64,000 nucleotides of DNA from SHVZ01 sp041906305 (GTDB lineage Bacteria; Pseudomonadota; Alphaproteobacteria; SHVZ01), in assembly GCA_041906305.1 (NCBI GenBank), contig JAYRJL010000001.1, forward strand, positions 1,364,001-1,428,000. Reading direction: 5' to 3'. A program made the position numbers and the translations under genes. Each line of letters begins with the position of its first letter. Positions within the stretch are counted from its first letter, which is position 1. Below, one piece after another: positions 34,638 to 43,391 of the stretch. Under the pieces are notes generated by a model. The model was not told the origin of the DNA and made no database searches. It saw only the letters and a program-made list of their open reading frames with translations.

Positions 34638-36194
34638 GTGGGCTTGACGCAGCAAAGCGTCAGTCGCCGCGTCGTGTATGGGCGTCTGCAGCGGGTCGCG
34701 CGGGCGGCTGGGCCCTATGTCGCGGCGACGTTGCTGGTCGTCGTCACCGTCGTGGTCGTGCAGGCCTTGGCACCGGTCGCCTGGGTCCCGCACTTCTCTG
34801 TCCTGTTTCTCGGCTGCGTGCTCGCTTCGGCGGTTCCCTTCGGCGTCGGCCCCTCGATCCTGACGGTGGCTCTTGCTGTCGCTGCGTCCGCCTTTTTCTT
34901 TTTTCCGCCGCTTTACAGCTTCGCGGTCGACGAACCGCAGGACCTCGTCGACCTCACGGCATTCGCGATCCTTGCGGTGATCCTGAGCCAGCAGACTGCT
35001 CGCATACGCAGCCAGGCTTCGGTCGCGAAGATGAGGGAGCAGCGGGTCTTCGATCTCTACACGTTCAGTCGGCGCATCGCCGGACTCACCGATCGGGAAG
35101 AACTCGGCCGTGCGATTCTCGACGGACTTAAAACCACGTTCGGGAAGCCTCTTGCCCTGATCAAGTTGACGGATGAAGGCGGGCGGTACGTCATAAAGGA
35201 TCCCGGCGCCGATCTTGGTCCGGCCACGCTGGCGGCAGCGGACGAGATGCTGGGGCTCGAGTCAGCCTCTGGATGGACGGGTGAGGCAGACGACAGCTGG
35301 CGACTGTTTCCTCTCAAGTCCGGCGATCGGACAATCGCCGTCCTCGTTGCGCCCGACGGCGAGACTCCGGAGGGTTCGGCGCGGATCGGACTCCACCTGT
35401 CCGCGCTGCTGGACCATGCGGCTGCGGCGATCGAACGGGCGAGGCTCGATCGAGCCCTGGAAGCCGCCCGCGACCAGGCACGCGCGGACGAGGTGCGCGA
35501 AGCACTCGTCAACTCGGTTTCGCACGATCTCAAGACGCCGCTGACTTCCATCATCGGGTCGGTGACGGCCCTCAAGGAGTTCTGGCGGCGCTACGACGAC
35601 ACGGCTCGCATCGATCTCGTCGACACGATTCATGGGGAGGCGGTCCGTCTCGGGCACGTCGTCGGCAATGCGCTCGACCTCGCCCGTCTCCGCAGCGGCG
35701 AAATGAAGCTCCGGCGCGAAGCGACGGAGGTGGCGGACATCGTCAATGCCGCCATCGCCGACGTGGCCCGCCTGGCACCGGGTCGCGTGATCGACGTGCG
35801 GCTCCCGGAAGACCTGCCCATACTGGAAATCGATCCGTTTCTGGCCGAAAGGGCGCTGGTCCAGATCTTGGAGAATGCTACCAAGTATTCTCCGGCGGGA
35901 ACGCCGATCGTGATTGCCGCGCGCGGAACGCCTTCCGAGGTGGTTGTCGAGGTTTCCGACGCAGGCGTCGGTTTTCACCCTGAAGAGGCGCATCATGTCT
36001 TCGATCGCTTCTTTCGCGGCTCCGGCGATGACGCGGCGATCGCCGGTTCCGGTCTCGGGCTGGCGATCGCGCGAGCCTTCGTCGAGGCCGATGGTGGACG
36101 TATCCGGGCGTCGAGCCCGGGGCGCGGACGCGGAGCAACCTTCCATGTCGTCTATCCTGTTCCAGCCTCGATACCAGAACGCGGAGCCGCCTAG
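34638..36194 (+). CDS. KdpD-like sensor histidine kinase (DUF4118, GAF, HisKA, HATPase)
   Basis: A 518-residue sensor kinase. Four membrane helices (about 26-115) form the DUF4118 unit of KdpD (PHFSVLFLGCVLASAVPFGV, FFFFPPLYSF). A GAF-like domain follows (142-268). The HisKA box is VSHDLKTPLTSIIG with H296, then N box ILENATKYSP, G boxes DAGVGFHPEEA and GSGLGLAIARA. It lacks the N-terminal KdpD and Usp domains of true KdpD. The start is GTG 34638, but TTG 34644 gives better spacing from GGAGG. It is coupled to the response regulator by a 1-bp overlap. No kdpFABC genes are in view, so potassium sensing is not implied. Confidence 0.9.
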   Translation: MGLTQQSVSRRVVYGRLQRVARAAGPYVAATLLVVVTVVVVQALAPVAWVPHFSVLFLGCVLASAVPFGVGPSILTVALAVAASAFFFFPPLYSFAVDEPQDLVDLTAFAILAVILSQQTARIRSQASVAKMREQRVFDLYTFSRRIAGLTDREELGRAILDGLKTTFGKPLALIKLTDEGGRYVIKDPGADLGPATLAAADEMLGLESASGWTGEADDSWRLFPLKSGDRTIAVLVAPDGETPEGSARIGLHLSALLDHAAAAIERARLDRALEAARDQARADEVREALVNSVSHDLKTPLTSIIGSVTALKEFWRRYDDTARIDLVDTIHGEAVRLGHVVGNALDLARLRSGEMKLRREATEVADIVNAAIADVARLAPGRVIDVRLPEDLPILEIDPFLAERALVQILENATKYSPAGTPIVIAARGTPSEVVVEVSDAGVGFHPEEAHHVFDRFFRGSGDDAAIAGSGLGLAIARAFVEADGGRIRASSPGRGRGATFHVVYPVPASIPERGAA

Positions 36195-36907
36195 TGGCTA
36201 CTGAATCCAATGCAACCGTTCTCGTCGTCGACGACGAACCGCAGATCCGCCGATTCCTCAAAGCCGGACTTTCTGCGCATGGCTACGGCGTCGTAGAGGC
36301 GCCGAACGGCGAAGCCGCTCTCAAGCTGGCCTCGACGACGCGCCCGGACATGGTCGTGCTCGACCTCGGCCTGCCCGACATGGAAGGCTTTCAGGTGGTG
36401 GCCGGATTGCGGGAATCCTCCAACGTCCCGATCCTGGTCCTGACCGTCCGCGGGCGCGAGGTCGACAAGGTGCGCGCACTCGATGGCGGCGTCGACGATT
36501 ACGTGACCAAGCCATTCGGAATGGCGGAATTGCTGGCGCGCATAGGTGCACTGCTCCGGCGTGCGCGACCGAACGGGGCTCCCAAGGTATTCACCGTCGG
36601 GGGGCTCGAGGTGGATCTTGAGCGCCGCCTGGTTCGCGTCGACGGTGCCGAGCGCAAGTTGTCGAGAAAACAGTACGACCTGCTTCGCCTCCTAGTTCAG
36701 GACGCAGGCAAAGTCGTTACCCAGCAGCACCTGCTGCGCGAACTCTGGGGCCCGGCCAATTCCGAGGACGTCCAGTACCTGAGGATCTTCATGCGGAAGC
36801 TCAGGCTGTCCATCGAGTCCGATCCGACCCGCCCCCGCTATCTGGTGACCGAACTCGGTGTCGGCTATCGACTGCGCACTCAAGATCAGCTGCCCGACCC
36901 GGCCTGA
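36194..36907 (+). CDS. OmpR/KdpE-like response regulator
   Basis: A 237-residue response regulator. The receiver has acidic D13-D14, phospho-acceptor D57 (MVVLDLGLPD) and K106 (VTKPF). The C-terminal winged helix (about 138-228) contains LSRKQYDLLRLLVQDAGKVV and TQQHLLRELWG, typical of the KdpE branch of OmpR regulators. GTG overlaps the kinase stop by one base, so kinase and regulator are made together. Targets are probably nearby: the symporter operon, the MFS gene 139 bp downstream, or both (inference). Confidence 0.92.
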   Translation: MATESNATVLVVDDEPQIRRFLKAGLSAHGYGVVEAPNGEAALKLASTTRPDMVVLDLGLPDMEGFQVVAGLRESSNVPILVLTVRGREVDKVRALDGGVDDYVTKPFGMAELLARIGALLRRARPNGAPKVFTVGGLEVDLERRLVRVDGAERKLSRKQYDLLRLLVQDAGKVVTQQHLLRELWGPANSEDVQYLRIFMRKLRLSIESDPTRPRYLVTELGVGYRLRTQDQLPDPA

Positions 36908-37046
36908 CCCGAAATCTCGAATCTCCCCCTCCGAAAGGATATGCCGCGACGCCCTCGCGAATATGGAACGGCTATGCGCCCGTTGACGAAGATTGCAACA
37001 ACTGCGTCGAAGCGCGTCCGTTCAATGGGATTGAGGGAGGAGATCG

Positions 37047-38687
37047 ATGTCTAGCATCGCTGCGGGTCAGACGACCCGAACGATGACGTCCGAGGAACGC
37101 AAGGTCATCTTTGCGTCGTCTCTCGGCACCGTTTTCGAGTGGTATGACTTCTACATCTACGGAACTCTGGGCGTCTTCCTGGCGAAGTACTTCTTCTCCG
37201 GCGTTCCGGCGAACGTAGGGTTCATCTTCACTCTGCTGGCCTTCGCGGCGGGGTTCGCGGTCCGTCCTCTCGGCGCCCTGGTATTCGGCCGTATCGGCGA
37301 CCTCGTCGGCCGCAAGTACACCTTCCTCGTGACGATGATCCTGATGGGCATCGGCACCTTCTTCATCGGTGTCCTGCCGTCCTACAGCCAGTGGGGCATC
37401 TTGGCTCCGATCCTGCTGATCGCGCTCCGCCTCGTGCAGGGTCTCGCGCTCGGCGGCGAGTATGGCGGCGCGGCGATCTACGTCGCCGAGCATGCGCCTC
37501 CGGGACGTCGTGGCTTCTACACTTCCTGGATCCAGACGACGGCCACCCTCGGCCTGTTCATGGCGCTGCTGCTCATCCTCGGCATCCGCACCTGGATGGG
37601 TGAAGAGGCGTTCGGCGACTGGGGCTGGCGCGTTCCGTTCCTGCTTTCGATCATCCTGCTGGCGGTCTCGATCTGGATCCGTCTGCAGCTGAACGAGTCG
37701 CCTGTCTTCCAGCGCATGAAGGAAGAAGGCAAGAATTCCAAGCGGCCGCTCTCCGAAGCCTTCGGCCAGTGGTCGAACGCCAAGATCGCGCTGCTGGCGC
37801 TGCTCGGCGCGACCGCCGGCGAGGCCGTCATCTGGTACGGCGGCCAGTTCTACGCGCTGTTCTTCCTGACGCAGACGATCAAGGTGTCGGCGACGACGGC
37901 GCAGATCCTTATTGCCACGTCGCTCGCCATCGGCACGCCGTTCTTCATCTTCTTCGGCTGGCTCTCCGACCGGATCGGCCGCAAGCCGATCATGCTGGCG
38001 GGCTTCCTGCTCGGCGTCCTCTGCTACGCGCCGATGTCGCCGCTGAACGTGTTCAAGGGCATCACGCACTTCGCCAACCCGACTCTCGAGAATGCGCTCG
38101 CGAACGCGCCGGTGACCGTGGTCGCCGACCCGAACGCGTGCTCGTTCCAGCTGAAGCTGACCGGTACCGAATCCTATAGCTCGCCATGCGACGTGGCGAA
38201 GTCGGCCCTGGTGGCGCTGTCGGTGAACTACAAGAACGAGGCGGCGCCCGCGGGCTCCCCGGTCGTGGTCAAGGTCGGCGAGGAAACTATTCCCGCCTCG
38301 ACGCCGGACTTCGTCAAGGTGCTGGGTGCGGCGATCGCCAAGCACGGCTATCCGGCAAGTGCGGATCCGGCGAAGATCAACTATCCGATGACCATCGCGA
38401 TGCTGGTCATCCTGGTGATCCTCGTCACCATGGTCTACGGCCCAATCGCCGCCTGGCTGGTCGAGCTGTTCCCGACAAGGATCCGCTACAGCGGCCTGTC
38501 GCTGCCTTACCACATCGGCAACGGCTGGTTCGGCGGCTTCCTGCCGGCGACCGTGTTCGCGATCGTGGCGGCAACCGGCGACATCTACTCAGGTCTCTGG
38601 TATCCGACGGTCATCGCCGTGATGAGCTTGGTGATCGGCTTCCTGTTCCTGCCGGAAACCAAGGACGTCGACATCACGCTGGACTAG
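37047..38687 (+). CDS. MFS transporter, metabolite:H+ symporter (MHS) family, with inserted domain
   Basis: A 546-residue MFS permease of the MHS type (relatives carry proline/betaine, citrate, ketoglutarate or shikimate). The N-terminus FASSLGTVFEWYDFYIYGT, the loop RPLGALVFGRIGDLVGRKYT and LALGGEYGGAAIYVAEH are diagnostic. Typical members are 420-450 residues; here about 105 extra residues (roughly 340-445) interrupt the helices near TM10, with two cysteines (PNACSFQ, SSPCDVA). This insertion should lie outside the membrane. ATG follows GGGAGGAG. A strong terminator follows the stop. Regulation by the adjacent two-component pair is plausible. Confidence 0.9.
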   Translation: MSSIAAGQTTRTMTSEERKVIFASSLGTVFEWYDFYIYGTLGVFLAKYFFSGVPANVGFIFTLLAFAAGFAVRPLGALVFGRIGDLVGRKYTFLVTMILMGIGTFFIGVLPSYSQWGILAPILLIALRLVQGLALGGEYGGAAIYVAEHAPPGRRGFYTSWIQTTATLGLFMALLLILGIRTWMGEEAFGDWGWRVPFLLSIILLAVSIWIRLQLNESPVFQRMKEEGKNSKRPLSEAFGQWSNAKIALLALLGATAGEAVIWYGGQFYALFFLTQTIKVSATTAQILIATSLAIGTPFFIFFGWLSDRIGRKPIMLAGFLLGVLCYAPMSPLNVFKGITHFANPTLENALANAPVTVVADPNACSFQLKLTGTESYSSPCDVAKSALVALSVNYKNEAAPAGSPVVVKVGEETIPASTPDFVKVLGAAIAKHGYPASADPAKINYPMTIAMLVILVILVTMVYGPIAAWLVELFPTRIRYSGLSLPYHIGNGWFGGFLPATVFAIVAATGDIYSGLWYPTVIAVMSLVIGFLFLPETKDVDITLD

Positions 38688-38693
38688 CGCTTT

Positions 38694-38711
38694 CAGGGGG
38701 CACGCCCCCTG
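38694..38711. repeat. GC-rich hairpin after the MFS gene
   Basis: CAGGGGG, loop CACG, CCCCCTG: perfect 7-bp stem directly after the stop codon. It precedes the main terminator and may assist it. Confidence 0.5.
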
Positions 38712-38715
38712 CTTC

Positions 38716-38756
38716 CGGCCCCTGTCTCAACCCTGAGGCAGGGGCCGTTTTTGTTT
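38716..38756 (+). terminator. Rho-independent terminator of the MFS gene
   Basis: A 14-bp stem with one G-T pair (38716-38729 with 38734-38747), 4-base loop ACCC, then TTTTTGTTT. The strongest terminator in the window. Confidence 0.9.
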
Positions 38757-38763
38757 CGATACC

Positions 38764-38782
38764 CCGGGGGGCGCTCCCCCGG
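38764..38782. repeat. Second GC-rich hairpin in the same gap
   Basis: CCGGGGG, loop GCGCT, CCCCCGG: perfect 7-bp stem, 8 bp past the terminator T-tract, without T-run of its own. Confidence 0.45.
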
Positions 38783-38845
38783 CCCGTTGCAAGTACGGTC
38801 GGCGCAGGCTAAATCCGATCGGTCTCGCGCACTGCGGAGGATCCG

Positions 38846-40192
38846 GTGTCTGTGCTTCGCCGGCTGCCGATCCGGCGTCGACTCCGGGCCGCGATTGCCG
38901 TCATGGCTTCCGGCATCCTGGTCGGCGTCGCCGCGGTGGTAGTCGAAGAGATGCCGCTGGCTATCGTCGCTGCGTCCCTTGCCCTCTGTGCGGCGATCTA
39001 TCTGGCGCTGCTCGGTGATCGCTTGGTCGCCGACGTGGAAGCGACGCGAGGTGCGGTGCTCGCTTCCGGAAGCGACGGACGGCTGCCGCCGATTCGCAAC
39101 GACGTGCACCCACTGGGAGAAGTGGCGGAACTCAGGGACGCGATTTCGCGTCGGCTTTCCGATTTCGCGTCCGTCTCTGGCAATCGTCAGTTGGCCCAGG
39201 TGATCGCCGCGCTCCCGGACGCCGTGATCGTGGCGACACCGGAAGGATTGATCAGCGCCGCGAACCATCGGGGTCGCCTCGTCCTCAGCAAGGACCGGGA
39301 CTTGGTCGGGACCAGCCTGTTTGGCCGCCTGTCTCGCCAGACTCTCACCGAAGCGTTGCGAATTGCTGAGCGTAACGGCAGGCCCCATACGGCGCGGATT
39401 GAGACCGTCGACGGTGAGTCCGTCCCGGCGTTCGTTGCCTCGCTCGGAGGCGAAGCCGGCTTCGTCCTTCTCGTGAGGATGGACAGCGCTCCCGCCGAGC
39501 ACAAGGCGGAGATCGAGATCGATCTCGATCTGCACGATGCTCCGCCATCGGCTCCTCCTGCGGAAACATCGACTCTCCTTGTCGATCTGCCGATACTTGT
39601 CTTCGATACCGAGACGACCGGAATGAATCCGGAATCCGACCGCATCGTCGCGATCGGAGCGGTGCGCGTCCACGGACAGCGCCTGTTCCGTCGTCGCACC
39701 ATCGACTTCCTGGTGCAGCCGGGTCGCACGATTCCGTCCGCCGCCTCAGCCGTGCATCGGATCACCGATGCGATGGTCGCGCATGCTCCCGAGATCACCG
39801 AAGTATGGCCGCGGGTGACCGAGGCGATCTCTGACCTCGTTCTCGTGGGACATCACGTAGACTTCGATCTGGCGATGTTGAAGGCGGCTGCGGACAGGGA
39901 GGCTCTTCCATGGCGCCGACCGCTGGCCCTCGATACGGCAAGGCTCGCGGCCGCGCTCGACCCGGAGGAAAGAGACCTCGACCTGGCGGCGGTCGCGCGG
40001 AGGTACGGGGTCTTTGCCACGGGCAGGCATACCGCTCTGGGCGACAGTCTGGTAACGGCCGAGGTCTACATTCGCATGCTGCCGCGCCTGCTCGATCTCG
40101 GCATCGTCACGCTTGGAGATGCCATCCGGTTCGCCGAGACGGCAACGGCGGTCGTCTCCGCTCAGCGGGCGACCGTATGGGGACGACGATGA
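38846..40192 (+). CDS. Membrane-anchored PAS-like / DnaQ-family 3'-5' exonuclease
   Basis: A 448-residue protein with two N-terminal membrane helices (about 15-34 and 38-57), a linker, a PAS-like segment (about 98-210; LAQVIAALPDAVIVATPEGL) and a C-terminal DEDDh exonuclease domain (from about 248). Active-site motifs are FDTETTGM (D254, E256 approx.), GHHVDFD and RHTALGD (about 393-399). This is the DNA polymerase III epsilon type fold, but with a sensory membrane module it is unlikely to be the replicative proofreader. The GTG start lies 8 bp after GGAGG. The next gene starts within its stop (ATGA, 40189-40192). Role inferred as nucleic-acid or nucleotide turnover in signalling. Confidence 0.85.
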   Translation: MSVLRRLPIRRRLRAAIAVMASGILVGVAAVVVEEMPLAIVAASLALCAAIYLALLGDRLVADVEATRGAVLASGSDGRLPPIRNDVHPLGEVAELRDAISRRLSDFASVSGNRQLAQVIAALPDAVIVATPEGLISAANHRGRLVLSKDRDLVGTSLFGRLSRQTLTEALRIAERNGRPHTARIETVDGESVPAFVASLGGEAGFVLLVRMDSAPAEHKAEIEIDLDLHDAPPSAPPAETSTLLVDLPILVFDTETTGMNPESDRIVAIGAVRVHGQRLFRRRTIDFLVQPGRTIPSAASAVHRITDAMVAHAPEITEVWPRVTEAISDLVLVGHHVDFDLAMLKAAADREALPWRRPLALDTARLAAALDPEERDLDLAAVARRYGVFATGRHTALGDSLVTAEVYIRMLPRLLDLGIVTLGDAIRFAETATAVVSAQRATVWGRR

Positions 40193-41625
40193 ATCTCGCC
40201 GAGGATCCTGCGCTGCGGCGGATTGACGGCTTCGCCTATCGGCATCGCGTAGCGGAGCTGATGACCCAGCCGGTAGTCGCGGTCGAGCCTGAACGGACGC
40301 TGTCTGAAGCGGCCGGGCTGATGACGGCGCGCGGCGTGAGCTCTCTCGTCGTTGTCGATGCGGCCGGTCGTCCAACAGGCATCTTGACCGAACGTGACCT
40401 CACTCGTGCCGCGGCAGATGCGGATCTCGGAGCGAATGTGGGGTCGCGGGTATCCGCGCCGGTCGCGACCGTCGGAGCGGAGGAGTTCGCGCATGTCGCC
40501 ATCGCGAGGCTCGATCGGCTTGGGTATCGTCACCTCGTGGTCGTTGCCCGCGATGGCTGCGCCGTCGGCATGGTCACCATGCGCTCGCTGCTTCATCGTC
40601 GGGCATCTGCGGCGCTCGTCCTCGGCGACGAGATAGAGGCGGCGAAAGACCCGTCGGATCTCGCGAGAGCCTGGGACAGGATGCCCGTGCTCGCGCGCGG
40701 GCTGCGGGAGGAGGACCTCGCCGGCCCGGCCGTTGCGGCGGTGATCAGCGCCGTCGCACGCGAGTTGACGCGGAAGGCAGCAGACCTCGCTGTCGCTGCG
40801 ATGGCGGACACCCATGGTTCGCCGCCCGCGCCCTTCGCCGTTCTCGTTCTCGGATCGGCGGGAAGAGGGGAAAGCCTGCTCGCGGCCGACCAGGACAATG
40901 CGATCGTGCATCTGGGCGGCGAAGAACAGGATTCCTGGTTCGCAGAGCTCGGCCGGCGTCTAGCCGACATACTGAACGACGCGGGGATTCCGTACTGCAA
41001 GGGCGGCGTCATGGCCAGGGAAGCGGCTTGGCGCCACAGCTTGGAGGGGTGGCAGGCGGTCGTGGATCATTGGGCTGCGTCTGCTTCGCCGAAGGCCCTG
41101 CTTTCGGCAGACATCTTCTTCGACTTCCGTGCGGCGTTCGGCGATGTCGATCTCGCAGATCGGCTCAGGGAACGCATGATGGCCCGGATCGCCGCGTCGC
41201 CGATGCTGATCCGTCACCTGTCGGCGGAATTGGCATCGGTGCGGGCACCAGTCGGGATATTCGGGCAGTTCAAGGCCGAAGCCGGCCGCATCGACTTGAA
41301 ACTGAACGGGCTCTTCCCGGTGGTCGCGGCGGCGCGTGCCATGGCCCTGGGCCGGCGCATCTCGACGACTTCGACTTTCGAGCGGATCGTGCGCCTGGTC
41401 GAGGCGGGAGACCTTCCCCGGGTCGACGGCCTGCGGCTGGAAGAGGCATTGACCCTTTTCCTGAACCTGGTCCTGGATCAGCAGACGCTCGACGCCGCAG
41501 CGGGCAGGTCGCCCAGCACTCGGGTAGAGATCGCGAGACTGGATCCTGGGCAGAAGCGGCGCCTGAAACAGGCCTTCGGAGACGTCGAAACATTCGCTCT
41601 GTCGGTTGCCGGACGCTCCCCCTGA
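40189..41625 (+). CDS. CBS domain / DUF294 nucleotidyltransferase-like protein
   Basis: A 478-residue protein. A CBS pair (about 18-135: MTQPVVAVEPERTLSEAAGL, GILTERDLTRA; LDRLGYRHLVVV) is followed by a DUF294 nucleotidyltransferase-like domain with LGSAGRGESLLAADQDNAIV (about 222-241; GS...D-x-D core) and a DUF294 C-terminal domain (GIFGQFKAEAGRIDLKLNG; TSTFERIVRLVEAG). Related proteins are nucleotide-binding regulators, sometimes fused to cNMP-binding domains. ATG 40189 overlaps the exonuclease stop; an ATG at 40177 is an alternative. The exonuclease/DUF294 couple near a VC_2705 symporter is a recurring arrangement, from memory. Confidence 0.88.
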   Translation: MNLAEDPALRRIDGFAYRHRVAELMTQPVVAVEPERTLSEAAGLMTARGVSSLVVVDAAGRPTGILTERDLTRAAADADLGANVGSRVSAPVATVGAEEFAHVAIARLDRLGYRHLVVVARDGCAVGMVTMRSLLHRRASAALVLGDEIEAAKDPSDLARAWDRMPVLARGLREEDLAGPAVAAVISAVARELTRKAADLAVAAMADTHGSPPAPFAVLVLGSAGRGESLLAADQDNAIVHLGGEEQDSWFAELGRRLADILNDAGIPYCKGGVMAREAAWRHSLEGWQAVVDHWAASASPKALLSADIFFDFRAAFGDVDLADRLRERMMARIAASPMLIRHLSAELASVRAPVGIFGQFKAEAGRIDLKLNGLFPVVAAARAMALGRRISTTSTFERIVRLVEAGDLPRVDGLRLEEALTLFLNLVLDQQTLDAAAGRSPSTRVEIARLDPGQKRRLKQAFGDVETFALSVAGRSP

Positions 41626-41707
41626 CGGCGGTTGCGTCCGCGCGGCGACCGGGCTAAACCCGGACCCTTTCCTCGGGTCCACCGGAAGTCTTCGCGGAGC
41701 GCAGTCG

Positions 41708-43387
41708 ATGGCCGCCTACCAGTACATCTACGTGATGAAGGGCATGTCCAAGATCTATCCGGGGGGAAAGGAAATCCTCAAGGATGTCTGGCTGTCCTTC
41801 CTGCCCGGGGCCAAGATCGGCGTTCTCGGTCCCAACGGCGCCGGCAAGTCGACGGTGCTCCGCATCATGGCCGGCATCGACAAGGAGTTCGGCGGCGAGG
41901 CTTGGGTCGCCGAGGGCGCCAAGGTTGGATACCTGGCGCAGGAGCCGCAGCTCGACGAGACCAAGACGGTCATGGAGAACGTGATCGAGGCGATGGGCGA
42001 CGTGAAGTCGTTGGTCGATCGCTTCAACGAAGTCTCCGCCAAGTTCGGCGAGGAGATGACCGACGACGAGATGAACGCGCTTCTCGCCGAGCAGGCCGAG
42101 TTGCAGGAGAAGATCGACGCGGTCAACGGCTGGGAGCTCGAGCGCACCATCGAGATCGCGATGGACGCGCTCCGCTGCCCTCCAGGCGATGCGGACGTGA
42201 AGACCCTGTCGGGCGGAGAGCGCCGCCGCGTGGCGCTCTGCAAGCTGCTGCTGCAGCGTCCCGACCTGCTCCTGCTCGACGAGCCGACCAACCACCTGGA
42301 CGCCGAGTCGGTGGCCTGGCTGCAGCGGTTCCTTGCCGATTTCCCGGGCACCGTGGTGACCGTTACCCACGACCGCTACTTCCTCGACGAGGTCGCCGGC
42401 TGGATTCTCGAGCTCGACCGCGGCCGCGGCATCCCATACGAGGGCAATTATTCAGGCTGGCTCGAGCAGAAGAAGAAGCGCCTCGAACAGGAAGGCAAGC
42501 AGGAGCAGGCGCGCGTCCGGACTCTCGACCGCGAGCTCGAATGGGTGAAACAGGGCGCCCGTGCACGGCAGGCGAAGTCGAAGGCACGTCTCGCCGCCTA
42601 CGACGCGCTGGTCGCCGAGAACCAGCAGAAGGCGCCCGAGACCGCGCAGATCGTCATTCCGCCGGGCCCGCGCCTCGGCAACGTGGTGATCGAGGCGGAG
42701 CACCTGACCAAGGGCTATGGCGACAGGCTCCTGATCGACAACCTCGACTTCCGCCTGCCGCCGGGCGGCATCGTCGGCGTGATCGGACCGAACGGCGCCG
42801 GCAAGACCACGCTGTTCCGGATGCTGACCGGTAAGGAGACGCCGGACTCGGGCGCGCTTCGCTTGGGCGATACGGTCGTCCTCAACTACGTCGACCAGTC
42901 GCGCGACAGCCTCGACGGCAACAAGACCGTCTTTCAGGAGATCTCGGGCGGCGTCGAGGAGATCGACCTCGGCCGACGCAAGATGCCGAGCCGTGCCTAT
43001 TGCGGCCTTTTCAACTTCAAGGGCTCAGACCAGCAGAAGAAGGTCGGAATCCTCTCGGGCGGCGAGCGCAACCGCGTACACCTCGCGAAGATCCTGCGAA
43101 AGCCCAGCAACGTCCTGCTGCTCGACGAACCGACCAATGACCTCGACGTCGACACGTTGCGTGCCTTGGAAGAAGGCCTGCTCGAGTTCGCCGGCTGCGC
43201 CGTGGTGATCAGCCACGACCGCTGGTTCCTCGATCGTGTTGCGACCCACATCCTGGCATTCGAGGGCGACAGCCACGTCGAGTGGTTCGAAGGCAACTAT
43301 CAGGCCTACGAGGCGGATCGCAAACGCCGCCTGGGTGCCGACGCCGACCAGCCGCATCGCATCAAGTACAAGCCCCTGACACGCTAG
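41708..43387 (+). CDS. ettA: Energy-dependent translational throttle protein EttA (ABC-F)
   Basis: A 559-residue soluble ABC-F ATPase that binds the ribosomal E site and gates entry of 70S initiation complexes into elongation according to ATP/ADP. Two ABC domains each have Walker A (GPNGAGKST, GPNGAGKTT), signature (LSGGERRR, LSGGERNR) and Walker B (LLLDEPTNHLD, LLLDEPTNDLD). The start MAAYQYIYVMKGMSKIYPG is EttA-specific, as are the arm region (about 95-135) and the C-terminus HRIKYKPLTR. Length matches E. coli EttA (555). It stands on its own between the DUF294 gene and the amidase, 4 bp before the latter. Confidence 0.96.
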   Translation: MAAYQYIYVMKGMSKIYPGGKEILKDVWLSFLPGAKIGVLGPNGAGKSTVLRIMAGIDKEFGGEAWVAEGAKVGYLAQEPQLDETKTVMENVIEAMGDVKSLVDRFNEVSAKFGEEMTDDEMNALLAEQAELQEKIDAVNGWELERTIEIAMDALRCPPGDADVKTLSGGERRRVALCKLLLQRPDLLLLDEPTNHLDAESVAWLQRFLADFPGTVVTVTHDRYFLDEVAGWILELDRGRGIPYEGNYSGWLEQKKKRLEQEGKQEQARVRTLDRELEWVKQGARARQAKSKARLAAYDALVAENQQKAPETAQIVIPPGPRLGNVVIEAEHLTKGYGDRLLIDNLDFRLPPGGIVGVIGPNGAGKTTLFRMLTGKETPDSGALRLGDTVVLNYVDQSRDSLDGNKTVFQEISGGVEEIDLGRRKMPSRAYCGLFNFKGSDQQKKVGILSGGERNRVHLAKILRKPSNVLLLDEPTNDLDVDTLRALEEGLLEFAGCAVVISHDRWFLDRVATHILAFEGDSHVEWFEGNYQAYEADRKRRLGADADQPHRIKYKPLTR

Positions 43388-43391
43388 CGCC

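Noticed and set aside
34638..36907. Authentic KdpD/KdpE potassium-sensing pair
   Set aside because: The kinase lacks the N-terminal KdpD/Usp domains and no kdpFABC genes are present.
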